Assembly (NCBI GenBank): GCA_001692895.1
Contig: KV748247.1
Span: forward strand, 620,001 to 684,000
From: Cenococcum geophilum 1.58
Lineage: Eukaryota; Ascomycota; Dothideomycetes; Gloniales; Gloniaceae
DNA length: 64,000 nucleotides
Reading direction: 5' to 3'
The notes under the pieces are model-generated. The model was not told the origin of the DNA. It saw only the letters and a program-made list of their open reading frames with translations, and did no database searches. Positions within the stretch are counted from its first letter, which is position 1. Every line of letters begins with the position of its first letter. This document shows positions 1 to 11,799 of the stretch, piece after piece. Both the position numbers and the translations under genes were made by a program.

Positions 1-1935
1 GGGGGCTTTAGTATCTGCTAAAGACTAGTAATATTTCTTTTTAACTTATAAACCCTTAAATAAATTATATAATCTATTCTAGCAAGCCTTTTACTCTAAG
101 GATATATAGGAGACGCTTATNGGGTACGTTATTATAGGCGCCGCTAATATCTAGGCTAAGCATTAATACTATAAAGCCCCTTCGCATCGCCCATGCAGAT
201 TTAATGGTGGTAGCGAGTAGCGTAAGTACTGGTAGTATTAAGCGGTTCTTTCTTGCCCCTATTTAGCTTTATAGTAGTAGGGCATATTCCTTAGCTGTGT
301 CTACTATATAGTCCGCTATTACCTTTTCTAAGATCTTACTAAGGGTATTTTCTAAGGCAATAGGGCGGTAGCTTCCTGGGATTAAGTAGTTTGCTTTACC
401 TTCTTTTTATAGGATAACCGTTATTATAGATCTTCCGAGTTGTAGGTAGTAGCCTATAGTAAAGTATGCTCTAGCTATATCTATAAGCCAGGGTGCTATA
501 AGTAGTTTATAGGTCTTTAAGGCCTTATTTAAAATCCTATCTAGACCTAATACTATATTATTTAAAAGGCGGCTAATGGTTCTAGCCATTTCCTCTATTA
601 TTATATCGCTGTTAACCCGTAGGCGAGTTACCGGTGCTTTACCTATAATATTACTAAGGTCTACTAGAGCCAGTTAGGGGAAGAACCTTTCTATAAGGAT
701 CTTTACCTTCTTATCGTTATTATTAGTGGCCTATAATTCCCCTACTCTTTATAGGGGTAGTAGGTATAAGTCTTCTGCTAGTTACCCTACCTTTTTCTTT
801 ACCTATTTTACTATAGCCTATAGGCCCTTATTATAGGGGAGGCTTAGGTTAAAAGTATATTTATTTATAAATTATCTCTAGTTATTCCTTACTTCTTTTT
901 TTTAGGGTATTCTTTAACTGGTTTCTTATATCTTTATATTATCTCTTATCTTTAAGGTTATAGCTACTTAAGTATTTCCTTCTTGCTTATTATTGGCTAG
1001 CTATAAGAACTGCGTATTATACGGACTATACGTATTGCGCGTAGGGGCCCGGTCTTAAGACCGGGCAGTACTCTTCTAGCCCATTTTTAATTACTGCCTA
1101 GATCCTTTCTAGTCTTTAGTCGATTTCCTTAGGGGTAGCTAATAAGCCTTACTTGTTTAGTATTGGGTAGATTTCTTCTAGGTCTTAGAGTTATTGTTTA
1201 ACTATATTAAGGAAACTATCTGCCTTAAGTATTCTTATTATATATCTTTTACTATTTAGTTGCGCCTTAATGTTTAAATCTAGCTATATCTGGATAGGGA
1301 TATAGTCTAAGGTAAGTACCTATTCTTTTTTAGGGTTATACCTTTTAAGTCTTTAGTATAGGCCTTCGTCTATAAATATAAGGTTAATTATACTTTTAGC
1401 AGATCCATATTGCCATATAATTGCTTTAGGGGGGGTAGCTAGCTTAAGGCCCTAGGTGTCTATAGCTTTTAGTAGGCACTCTGCCTATTATTTAGTAGCG
1501 ACATAAATACCCCCCTATTGCGGGTAGTAGAGGTTTATATCTCCTAATAGAATAGACTCTATACCTTCGGTTTTAAGTAAGCTTATTACTAATATAATGT
1601 TCTCTGTTTATAGGACTTCTTTAACCCTAGAGTTATATACATTAATGATTTATACCGGTCCTCTATATGTTTAGATTATTATAACTACAATATCTAGATT
1701 AACTGCCTACTATAACTATAAGGACAGGCTAATAGTCTTACTAATTATAAAGTATACGCGTATAGCTGCTTTTAGTTTATATAGGAGCTGGAATCCTTAG
1801 GGGCAGTATGTTAATTATATATAGATATTATAGTACAGCTCTTATATAGCAAGGATATAGTGTTTTTCTAGGTTTAGACTGTCTAGTAAGGGCCTTACAA
1901 GATAGTGGTTTATGTTGCTATAGTTATACTATATA
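1..1935 (-). pseudogene. LINE ORF2: endonuclease plus reverse transcriptase (partial, broken)
   Basis: The N-terminal apurinic-like endonuclease starts near 1930 with a QYNYSNINHYL-type beginning. It shows the catalytic Glu in AIQE (about 1845) and a GDINLYYP box (about 1530-1550), the form of the EEP endonuclease GDFNLHHP motif. The reverse transcriptase follows: SYRPIALENTLSKILEK (about 325-390) and LSLDISGAYNNVP (about 125-165) are fingers/palm motifs of LINE RTs. The stretch 407-589 is a still-open piece of the RT N-terminus. The catalytic YxDD motif lies beyond the window edge. In life this protein would nick the target and copy the element RNA onto it. It is inactivated by many TAA/TAG codons. 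Confidence 0.85.
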
Positions 1936-1999
1936 ATAGATAGGTAGCGAACCCCTAGCAAGGGTCCTTCCCCTTTTTATTATTCTTCGCTTCTTCCAT

Positions 2000-3420
2000 T
2001 TCTACTTTCCCTAGAATATTTAAAGCTTCTATCTCTTATATTTATACCCTAGTTACTACTTATTTTATATAGAGCTTTCTATTTCTATATCTTATGTTCT
2101 TACTAGCGCTTTTATATCTAAATCTATTATTATCTCTAGTTCTTCCCCTATTCTTACTAGTTAGCTATATGCCCTTTAAGAGTTGGCTATAAATGTTATA
2201 TTTGCCGCGTTAAGTCTAATTCTTAATTATCCCGGTCTTAAGCTTGCTATAGCTGTCTATAAGGGTCTTCCTATAGGGCGTCCTCTCCCTTATATCCCCT
2301 ATAACCCTTATATCCCTATATAGTCTAGTAATATCGCATAGCGTCGCTTCTAGCCTGTTAAGGCTTGGGATAGCTAGCCTAGCCCCCTAGTATTAAAGGT
2401 AGGAAACGCTAGAAAGGCACCTGCGCCCCCTTAGCTTATTACCTATTATTTCTATTTATATAACTTAGTGTATAGTTATTCCCGCAGCTATTAAGCGCTT
2501 ACTTTCCGTCTCTTATATTTAATATAGTCTTCTCTCTCCTACGCCTTATATATGCTTCGGTGGTAGTTTACATATTTTATTTAGTCTTAATTTAAACAGT
2601 GTCTTATATTATAGGGGCCTATACAGTGGCCGTAGCATACCTATACTGCGCATGTGGATTAGGTGTACCCCTATTATATACAGTAATAGCATTATTTTAG
2701 GTAGAGTCTATAGTTATAGAGCCTTGCGTTATATATAAGGCTATTTATAATAATACCTCTTTAAATGAGGAGTTTTTACATTCCTAGTGTATATATGCTG
2801 ACGATAAGGGAGCTATATATTTGACTGGCGTTTCCTTAACAAGTCTTTAACGACCCTCGTGTTCTTTTATTATTCTTATTATATACTTAGTTTACATTTT
2901 TCTATTAAAGCCAATAGATTTAGGTAATTTTAAGTCCTAGTATAAGGCGTCCCGTTTATTTTACTATCTTATATATAGTTGCTATATTATCCGCCTAGCG
3001 TCCCTTTTCTACCCTAAGGCTTAGGGGAACCGCTGGGACTTTAACTGGGTAATCTTTATAGAGCACTTTTATACTAATACGTTCTCCTAGCCTATTCCCT
3101 ACTTTAGCGGCTCGTTCCTTTACCTATTAGTCCCTTAAGGTAACTCTAATATCTCCGCTTTTAAGGTGTTAGACTATAATAGCGTTATAGACCTCTTTAT
3201 AAATCTTTATAAGGACTTCTATTTCTAATTATCCCCTAAGCCCCTCTGCTTTTTCTATATTTAGTTATATTATAATTATATACCCAGATATTATCTTTAG
3301 GGGGGTAGGTTCCCTATACTGTAAATATATAGCTATAGTAGCCTAGGTGTAATTCGCCGGTAAGAAGGGGTTTTATTTATTTTTAATTTTACTTAGCTGT
3401 TAGAGGATTTAATTAAGGGT
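2000..3420 (-). pseudogene. LINE ORF1, gag-like RNA-binding protein (broken)
   Basis: Minus-strand translation near 3000-3210 gives a HLKSGDIRVTLRD segment followed by a DYPVKVPAVPLSLRVEKG segment, typical of ORF1 proteins of fungal I/Tad-like LINEs. At about 2610-2720 two zinc-knuckle-like units follow, with one or more Cys turned to Tyr (YxxC..GY..STC, then CYGHC...RHC). The protein would coat the element RNA and lies directly upstream of ORF2. The stretch from about 2460 down to 1940 has no motif I recognise and is probably the ORF1 C-terminus and the ORF1-ORF2 junction. Start and stop cannot be fixed because of stop codons. Confidence 0.7.
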
Positions 3421-3789
3421 TTACTAGAGGGGCGCTTAAGGTTTACTGGACTAGCGGAGCCATTCTACTAGCTATATTAGTTTATTATAGCTAATAGTTA
3501 CTCCCCCGTAACTGCGGATACTAGACACGTCTAATAGGCTTTATATTTTATTAGATGCCTTCTTAATAGAGGTCTTTTCGCTTTATAGTATAGTATTTAC
3601 CCGTTCTTATTATAGAGGGCTATTACTAGGCGTAGTTCTAGTGGACGCGCGCGAGTATAAACCACCGTTATTTAATATATGCCTCCCTTATAATGCATAT
3701 ATCTTAGGGGGTTTCTCTAGGTATTTTTTAGGGTTCTTTTAGTTGGTTTTAGTCTTTTGGGCTAGGTGCAGCAAGAGCTCCTAACTAGC

Positions 3790-4656
3790 ATTTTATTAAA
3801 AGATTAAAGGCTTTTTTGTAATTATATATAGACTTAGTAGTAAAGCTATACTCCCTAACGCCTTAAGCCGGCTACTAGAAATAAAACCTAAGAACGCTAA
3901 TAATAAACGCCTCCGCTACTAAGCCTAAGTCGTTATACTGCCCTAAAAAGTTAACCCTATAATTTTAAAAGAATTACTATATAAGTCCCACAACTTTAAC
4001 AACGTGAAGTTTATAGCCGCTCTAGACTCTAAAATAGTCGAAAAGTTACTAGATAAGCTAATCTAGTTAGAATACTAGGAGAACGAACTTATAAAAGATA
4101 TAATGGCAGCCCTACGAGATTAAAAAGCTCGCCGTTAGCTAAAGAAGATTAGAAAATTACTCCGTTACAATAAGTTAGAATATAGTATTATTAATAGACA
4201 GACCTACTTTTACTAACACCCCTTTATCTATAACGCCCTAGACTTCTACCTAAAAGTTATCCACCAATTTTATAGCAGCGGCCCTGCTAGTTACCCTAGC
4301 CGGGTTAAAACTCTTAACCTCCTAAACTAAATATACTAGTAGCTAGAAATCTCCTAGTTTACAACTACCTTTATTAAAAACTATGCTCTATACTTTTGTA
4401 CTAAGACCCCCTATTCTGCCCTGCCTGGTTTTTTAAAGCTACTAAAACTACCTACTTACTTATAGACAGATATTTTGATTAACTATATTATAACACTGCC
4501 AGTATACTAACGCTATGGTAAGGTATATAAATATATCTTTATTATTATAGACCGCTTAACTAAAATATAATACCTTGTTTTAGTAATAAAACTCTTAATA
4601 AAGGAGCTAGTTAATAGCTTTATTAATAACGTATATAAGCTCTATAGTATACTAAG
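3790..4656 (+). pseudogene. Gypsy/chromovirus pol, RNase H end to integrase N-half (left part of a split gene)
   Basis: Plus-strand translation gives an RNase H C-terminus (YRLSSKAILPNALSRL), the spacer, and a zinc-binding integrase N-terminus in which SGPASYPSRVKTLNLLN stands for the usual SGHPGxxKTLxLL. The start of the catalytic core follows (PTYL-TDILINYIITLP, then IIIDRLTK with the first catalytic Asp near 4545). The frame stops abruptly at 4656 inside the integrase. The continuation resumes at 13567, so the two pieces were one gene before family X inserted. Gag, protease and RT of this element are missing on the left, where LINE sequence abuts. Confidence 0.85.
4643..4656 (+). repeat. 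Left 14-bp target-site duplication of family X copy 1
   Basis: TATAGTATACTAAG here is repeated exactly at 13553-13566. Removing the intervening DNA and one copy restores a continuous integrase reading frame (LYSILS followed by the residues ahead of FISDF). Confidence 0.8.
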
Positions 4657-4876
4657 TAAAGGAATATTAAAATCGAGATCCGACCTATACGGTCCTATAG
4701 GGGTTCTTTTCCGTCTTATCTTATCCGTATGGTTAAGCTAAGAGTAAGGATCTCGTCTGTTACTAATGTAGTAGCGTTATATTGTAGCTAGAGGGGGCCT
4801 TTAAATACTTAACCCTTGACGCTGTTAGAACAGTAGAGTTTTTATAGGCCTTGGCGCCAAAGACTAGTTAAAAAGA

Positions 4877-5030
4877 CTGTTCCGACTAATACCGGTATAT
4901 ATAATATTCCGGAACATTTCTGCCTTATTCTAGAACAAGTCGTCCTTATTCTAGAATAAGTTGTGTATTGCTTTAATCGACCTTATTCTGGATTGCTTGC
5001 CTTATTCCGGAAAAGATCTTTAAAGGTTAG
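4877..5030 (+). repeat. Left terminal inverted repeat
   Basis: This arm contains several copies of a CCTTATTCTRGAAYAAG-like submotif, itself nearly palindromic around TTCCGGAA, so the arm is an array of small repeats. Confidence 0.75.
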
Positions 5031-6239
5031 GCTAATTACTAGGTAGTACAGTAGGTAGAGGCTCGCTAACGCCCACACGTATACTACAAGTCGTAAAGTT
5101 CTTCAAAATAGATTTATTTTATGCTTTTATTTTTCTTCCTTTATAGGTTTAATTGGTAAATAGTTATTATATAGGGTCTAGAATAACCTTAAATTACGCC
5201 AACTATGCCTATATAACGTCGCCAAAAGATCTACTTAATAAGTGTACATTTAGTAGTTGAATAATATTTTATAATTAAGCGTAAGGCATTTTGCAGAGCT
5301 CTTGTAAGCTCCTTTGTAGTGTTAATTTTGCTTAAAAATCGCCTAATTAGGCTTAGCGTAGGGGCTGTCGCGAACTTTAAAAATCTTTTATTAATCCTTT
5401 CTTACCTACCGCCTCTACGTACGACTTAATTAGATCCTTAACAATATACGTGCCTTTTCTATAAGTTCTAAATATATATTTGGCTCTACTGCCAGCTTAA
5501 ATCTAATACTAGCAATAGTAATATCGTCCTCCGCACTTACCTCCGCGCCCGCACCTAATATAGCTCCCTTACCTCCTACCAATACTCCTACCGCGAGCCT
5601 ACCTACTATAGGTGTAGATAAGGATATAATGATTAACGGTATAGCTGTTGAAAAGGAAATATAGAGTATTCGCGCAAGCTAAAGAAAGGAGAATAATAGT
5701 AAGTAAGGTAACCGCAATCGCGCCAAACCAAATTAGGTAATCAGTCTATGGCCGGTAAAACGTCAGAGAGCCCGGCTTTTAACAGATCTTAGTAGGTTTA
5801 AAGCTTTACGCAATTTACAAATTTTGGTGTTAGGGAACGCGATCGACCACCCCCTACCTAATTGGTTTCTACTACTTATAGACTATATCTATAATATAGA
5901 AAGGCCTTTAAATACACCTATAAACCGCAGCGTAACCTAGTTTAGATAAAATCTAATAGTGTTGTAGTGGTTTAGGGGGTGTTAAAATTTAATCTCTAGA
6001 GCAATAGAAAATCTTATTAGAAAATCAAAATCTTATATTTTTATACCAGATATCGCGACTATGCTCTACTAAATGACAGATTATAATATCTAAGATATAT
6101 AACCACTTATTTTACAGCCGGAATCAGATTAATTATATATTGGTCCTTATTTACAATTATTAAGAAATAGGCAAAATCTATATATTTATCAAGAAGTTAA
6201 AAAAGCTCTATTAAATCTCAATATAGCTTTAAATCTTAA

Positions 6240-6413
6240 TATAGCTTCAAATCTTTTCTGGAATAAGGCAAGATCTTTTCCAAAATAAGTTAAGCAATCC
6301 GGAATAGAGCCGATCAAAGTGATATACGACTTATTCTGGAATAAGGACAACTTGTTCCGGAATAAGGCAGAAATGTTCCGGAATATTATATATACCGGTA
6401 TTAGTTAGAATAA
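6240..6413 (-). repeat. Right terminal inverted repeat
   Basis: This is the reverse complement of the arm at 4877-5030. The differences I compared are mostly transitions, as expected from RIP. Confidence 0.75.
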
Positions 6414-7204
6414 AGACGACTCTAAAAAAGCGACTTCTATACCCCCATGCGGTAGAGCCCGGGAACCTAGCAGCTACTATTAATGTTCTATTTAGATTGT
6501 GTTAATAGACTATTAGAGCGAACGCAGAGACGTATATACGGCTGCGCAGCGCCTACGCAGCGACGCAGTAGTAATGCGAAAAATTTTTCACTAGGGGGTG
6601 AGCCTCAGCAAAAGTTTAAATACTGCTACTACGTCTTTAACGTATATATTCGGGACATTTAAATCGATAAGTATTATTCCTTTAGCGTACCCCCTCCCTC
6701 CTATAAATACTATATACATCGTATAGTATCCATATACATACGCATGTAATCCGCGCCCTAAGCGTAGCAAAGGCCCCCTATTTTAACATTATCCGGCAAC
6801 CTAAGTATCTAGTTATAGGGATTAGGCCCCCTATTAAATACTAGAGTGTCCTCCTATACCTAATATATAGGTACAAGGGCCTAGGTTTAGGTACTAGGGT
6901 AAAAGCGATACTAAGTTATATATACCCCGTTATAAAAACCCTTTAATAAAGAAATGGATAAAAGACCTTAGTATATAGGCCTAGGCGGAATATAAGTGCT
7001 ACTATTACAGGAGATATTTACAGGAGACTTAGAAAAGGAGCTAGGGATAGGCATATAACTTTATATAGGCAACAGCAGACGTAGCAAAAATGGTTTAAAT
7101 GGCAAATGGGGCAAGATAGGCATTTTAGACACTCCCGTATAAAGGAAGTCTTAAAGCAGTAATCTGACGGTGTTTTTCCTCCCATTAATATAGTACGGAT
7201 GCTA
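6414..7204. other. Middle part of family X copy 1, no gene
   Basis: I see no coding frame or motif here. A GAGCGAACGCAGAGACG stretch at about 6506 matches 22172 in copy 2. The GC-rich words GCGCAGCGCCTACGCAGCGACGC (split here as GCGCAGCG and CTACGCAGCGACG, about 6545-6570) survive with CpG intact, which is unusual for this window. Confidence 0.5.
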
Positions 7205-7209
7205 TTTGG
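7205..7209 (+). repeat. Target duplication of Gypsy-1, left
   Basis: TTTGG directly precedes the LTR and pairs with TCTGG at 13400-13404. One C/T transition separates them. Confidence 0.7.
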
Positions 7210-7420
7210 TGTTACAGCTTAAATAAATACCTCTAAACCAAAGCTTAAACGAATGCTATATTACAAAGATACTAAGCTAAAAAGAAGGAAAAGGGGTCGC
7301 TAGGACCAATATAAACAAATATATAGGGTAAGCCGCCAAGGCGCTAGCTTTAGGCGGGCTAATCGCAAGTTGGCAGAATATAGCAGAATTTAGCAGGTAA
7401 CGTGCGATAGCGCCGTTACA
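7210..7420 (-). repeat. Gypsy-1 3' LTR
   Basis: The LTR is 211 bp, reading TGTAACGGCGC... to ...GCTGTAACA on the minus strand, with TG...CA ends intact. A degenerate partial copy lies at 40436-40570. Confidence 0.92.
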
Positions 7421-7436
7421 TCACCCCCCTCTTTAA
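7421..7436 (-). other. Polypurine tract of Gypsy-1
   Basis: On the minus strand AAAGAGGGGGGTGA directly abuts the TGTAACGG start of the 3' LTR. This is the position and composition of a plus-strand primer, and it fixes the element's orientation. Confidence 0.75.
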
Positions 7437-7740
7437 AAGAAAGCCTGCCCTTAGGCTTAGTTAGAAAAAATAAGGTAGCACTAGGCTTATAAACGTAGGA
7501 TTATAAAAATATAAAATAAGGAGATAAAGGGGATACAAGTCCGTCCTAACTAAGTATAAAGGGCGATTATAGGCTAAGTGGAAGCACTAGGCTAGAAAAA
7601 GTAGCCGCTAAAAGTCTTAGCACGGATCTAACTAATTAGATAACTTTAACCAGCGGTTAAAGTTCCTAGACATCTAAAATTTTTCTAGTACTAGCAGAAA
7701 ACGGCAGAATATGGCAAAATTTGGCAGATAGCTGTATTAG
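7437..7740 (-). other. Gypsy-1 3' untranslated region with an LTR-like block
   Basis: No gene is seen. The minus strand at about 7616-7690 matches the chromovirus LTR near 14583-14640, including the palindromic AACTTTAAC..GCGGTTAAAGTT and the following TTATCTAATTAG-TAGAT. This is either a shared cis element or a captured fragment. Confidence 0.5.
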
Positions 7741-10700
7741 GGCTTTAGGGCGTTTTTGTCCCTATATTCTTCCGATAACTTATTATCTTTATTATACTAG
7801 CATTCCATCTATTTATCTAGATACTTTAGGGGTCTAGGCGTATTAGGGTATTAGTTATAGAATTCTTTAAGCTTTTAAGGGTAGCCTATAAAGTTCTATA
7901 TAGGGTACCAGGTTAGGTTAGGATTATAGCCCTTCTATTAGATATAGTATTTTAGCGCTCTCCGTACTATCTTACAGGCCAGTATTTTATTAACCTCCTA
8001 TTTATTGTCACCGTTTACTTAAACTAGTAGAGGAGGCTCGTTCTTTTATCTAGGTAATAGGTCGTTTATAGCTTTCCGTAACTTATCTAATAAAAAAATA
8101 GGGTAAACCCTAATTAAGTCTAGGAGCTTTATCTTATACGAGTTGCCTATCTTCTTAAAAACCTTATATGGTCCTGCTATCTAGTAGTCTAGCTTATAGC
8201 TAGGTCGTTTGGTCCTCCAATTCCTTATTATAACCCAAACTATATCACTAGGGGCAAAATCGGGCTCTCGACGGTGTTTATTCGCCTACTATTCTATTAA
8301 CCTTTAAGCTTTTTCTAGGTTCTTGCGGGCTACCATCCAGGCCTCCTCTAATTATTTGGCGTACTATTAGGCCTTAGTATAGGATAGCTTCTCTTATACA
8401 GTCTAGGGTTCTTCTAGCCTTTTTTAGTTAAAGCTTATACGGGGTAAGTATCCCATTTCTAGCTAAATTAGGGCAAACCCTATAGAGTTATAGGGTAGGG
8501 TTACTTGCGCGTAGTCTATTAAGGGTAGTAGTTTAGACTAGTTATCCTAGAAATAGTTAATAAAGGGCCTAAGCCTCTAGTTTAGGTACTGATTTACAAT
8601 CTCTATCTAACTATCTATCTGGGGGTAATAAGCCGTAGAAAGCTTTAGCTTAATGCCTAGGATCTAGGTAAACTTATTCTAAAAGGCCGATATAAACTAT
8701 AGCCTATAATCGGATATAATAGTATCTAATAGTCTATAGATTTGGTAGACGTAATAGATATATAGCTAGGCTACCTCTTTAGCATCAATATTCTTATAAC
8801 ATGGAATTAAAAATAGGCGTTTACTAAAGCGGTTAACTATAACTATAACCATATTATATCTGTTACGGTCCCTAGGTAGTTTATAGAAGTCTATAAAGAT
8901 ATACTACTAAGGGCGCTCTAGTATTAAGAGTGGCTTAAGTAGTCCTAGGGTCTTATCCCGTGGGATTATAGCTCTTTAGCAGTCTTCGCAGTTCCGTATA
9001 TATTAATTAATATCCGCAACTATTCTCGGCTAGTAGTAGCGGCAGTTAATAATTTTACGGGTCTTATTCTTACTAGGGTATACTATAAAGACTTAGCAAT
9101 AAGCTTTGCGGATTAGTTTAGTCCATAGATTATTAACGTTAGAAACTATAAGCCGCTCCTAATATAGGAGCAATCCTTCCTCCGTCTTAAAATCGGGGTC
9201 TCCCTTTACGGCTTATTCGCGGAGGGCCTTTAGGGCGTTAACCGTGCGGTTTGCAATTAAGAGGCGGTTAATTAGCCCTATTAGCTTATCTAAGGACTCC
9301 TCTATTAGTGCTAGCTCGTTTTACTAGGAGTCTAGCTTCTTAAGAATCCGCGGGTTAAGCTATTCTAGATAGAGGAGGGCGCGCGTCTAATATTAGGTCT
9401 TTAGCTTATCCTAGGGTCCTACGTCTTATTCTCTTTAGGTTAGGGTATTAGCCTTAGAGTTTTACTTGCTAGAACAATATATAATCGTAAAGAAGAATTA
9501 GGAGAGTATTTTAGCCTACTAGGCTTATTACCCTATAAGCTACTTTATAGTTATAAAGTACTCTAGGGCTTTATAATCTATATATATCTTAATCCGGGAG
9601 TTTATACCTTTAAGCTCTACGCGCTATTAGGAGAGTAATTAAATAATAACTAGTATTTCTTTATCGTGTACTTTATAGTTACACTTAGCCGGGTCTATTA
9701 TCTTTAAGAAAAAAGCTATAGAGTACTATTCGCCGTCTAGATATAACTATAATAGGATTCCCGCTATAACCCTATTAGAGGCGTCTATTTCTAGCATTAA
9801 TTTAAAATCTAGGTTATAGTGATAAAGGATTAGGGAAGAGATAAGCCAATTCTTTACCTCTTTAAAGGCCTCTATATAGCTATTATTAAAGACAAAAGGC
9901 GTGTCCTTCCTAGTTAGTTATATAAGAGGTTTTACTATAATTCCGTAGTTAGGGATAAACCAGCGGTAGAAATTATAAAAACTAAGAAAGGACTAGATTC
10001 CTTTTACTATATAAGGGGGCTTCTAGTTACGGATTGCCTCTACCTTCTTAGGGTTAACCTTAATTCCTTCTATAGTTACGATAAACCTAAGGTATTTTAT
10101 ATGTTTTACCCTAAACTCGTATTTCTTAATATCGACTTATAAGCCCGCGTTCCGTAGTTTCTCCAGGACCTTTTTAATATAAACTTAATACTTAAGTTTG
10201 TCGTCTAAGTATATAAGAATGTCGTCTAGGTATACCGTGTAGAATTTGTTAAGGTAATTAAAAAAAACGTTATTTATATACCTTTAGTATGTAGCCAGTC
10301 CGTTTATTAATCCAAAAGGAAGAACTTTATATTTATAAAAACTATAGCGGGTACAGAACGTTATTAAATCTTTAGATATAGGGTCTATCCTAATTCGGTA
10401 AAAAGCTTGGCGGATATTAAGTTTAGTAAAGATCTTTACCTAGCTTAGACGTGTAAGGGTCTTGTTAATTAAAGAAATAGGATACTAGTTCTTTTAAGTA
10501 ATAGCGTTTAGCTTTTAATAGTTAATATAAAAATAAAGGCCTCTATTAGGCTTTTTTATAAATAGAATAGGGGAAGTAAAAGGGGCTTAACTTAGCTCGA
10601 TAAACCCTTTATCCAGGTTATTAATTAAGTACTACTTTATTACTTTTAGCTTATCCGTTAATTAATGGTAGAGGGGGCTATAGCCTAGCAAGTTATTGGC

Positions 10701-11790
10701 CTCTAATTAAATCTTATAATTGTATATTTAGTAGAGGGGTAACTTATCTAAGGCCGCCTTTAAGAATGCATCCTTATAGCCTATATAAATAGTAAGAAGA
10801 AGGCGTTTAACTAGTTCCTTATTAGTTTCCTTATCTAGCCTTTCCTCTCTATTATTAATAATTTAGTTAATCTTATATAGGCTTATTATAAAGACCTCAT
10901 TGTCCTTCCAGTATATATTAAAGTGGAACGCTATAGCGCTAATTACGGCGATGTTTATAGTAGGGGGGTTAACTAATAATAGGGGCGTATATGACTTTAG
11001 GGACTTCCGGAGTACTAGCGTTATCATTACTCCTTTTAGCTCCTATTACATCTTTTAAAGGTTATCCCTTATATCCTATTAATATGTTCTTTTCTATAAC
11101 GGTTAGATCTATGCGATTTAGATATTATCTATATTATTATCTATCCCACTTCTGTATATAGAGTCCTCTTTAAATATAGCGCTTTAGAAAAGTATCTTTA
11201 TTAGTACGGAGTTCTTTCTAGCTTTACGGCGGGCGTCCTCTTAGGTAAAGGCTAGGTCACGGGCCCGGACATCCTACTAGTAGGTAGGGTCAGCCTATAC
11301 AGCTAGTGTCTTATAGTTAGTTCGGATCTTCCTAATAAAGAAGGGTAACCTTAGTCTATCCTCCGGCTAAATAAACCGTCTTTTTTATATATTTAACCAA
11401 ATATTAAAATAGGACATCTATTTTCGTCTAAGGATTATATTATAGGACCCTAGGTCTAGGATACAAAAGGGGATACTATATTAGCGTTATCCGTTAAGAG
11501 CAATATATAACTTTAAGACGTGGGTAACGGGCTAACCGGCTTAGCTATTATAGCCCTTTACCTAAACAGGCTTCTCTAGTTAGATGGCTTCTATATTTAG
11601 AAACTTAGTAATATTATTTATATAGGCAGTATTTATAAAGGCGAAGCTATTTGCTTTAGTATTAATAAGGGCAGTTATATTAACTTTATATCTATTTCGA
11701 GATACTATATATAGAACTATAAAATGCTTTCCACCCATTAACTAACTAAGATTAATCTCTTTGAGATCGATAGGGTACCCTAGGGGGGAG
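7741..11790 (-). pseudogene. Gypsy-1 pol (protease/RT/RNase H/integrase), broken
   Basis: Reading down the minus strand, the RT active site appears as YLDDILIYLDD (about 10200-10240), retaining both Asp. RNase H follows with IYIDYKALEYF (about 9530-9600, normally IYTDHKALEYF). The integrase zinc region (YYWPRI..DI-QYIRNCEDC, about 9000-9090) and core (YIFIDFYKLP; TIISDYRL; LSTAYYPQIDS) span roughly 8400-8990. This is a canonical fungal Gypsy pol. Protease should lie near 11.3-11.7 kb but I could not identify its DTG motif. TAG/TAA codons are spread through every domain, so no product is expected. Confidence 0.9.
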
Positions 11791-11799
11791 TCTTTCCCT

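Larger units (their letters stand above)
1..3700 (-). mobile_element. LINE-type non-LTR retrotransposon, 3' part outside the window
   Basis: The minus strand carries, in order, a gag-like ORF1 with zinc knuckles, an endonuclease and a reverse transcriptase, which is the layout of fungal Tad/I-like LINEs. The reverse transcriptase runs off the left edge, so the 3' end and tail cannot be seen. The 5' end lies near 3.7 kb, where plus-strand Gypsy sequence begins. All domains are full of stop codons. The family assignment rests on translated motifs; the clade is an inference. Confidence 0.8.
4877..6413. mobile_element. Nonautonomous DNA element with ~150-bp terminal inverted repeats
   Basis: The left end (4877-5030) and the reverse complement of the right end (6240-6413) match over about 150 bp, both reading ACTAATACCGGTATATATAAT followed by repeated TTCCGGAACA/CCTTATTCCGG submotifs. 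The inner ~1.2 kb shows no transposase motif, so the element is probably nonautonomous. Target duplication is unclear: AAAGAC occurs next to both ends (about 4872 and 6412), which would suit an 8-9 bp duplication after decay. The exact end is uncertain by a few bases. Confidence 0.75.

Noticed and set aside
4674-4755. Possible tRNA-like or Pol III start in family X (hairpin CGAGATCC/GGATCTCG, GGGGTTC word)
   Set aside because: Only an 8-bp stem and no convincing A and B boxes with tRNA spacing.
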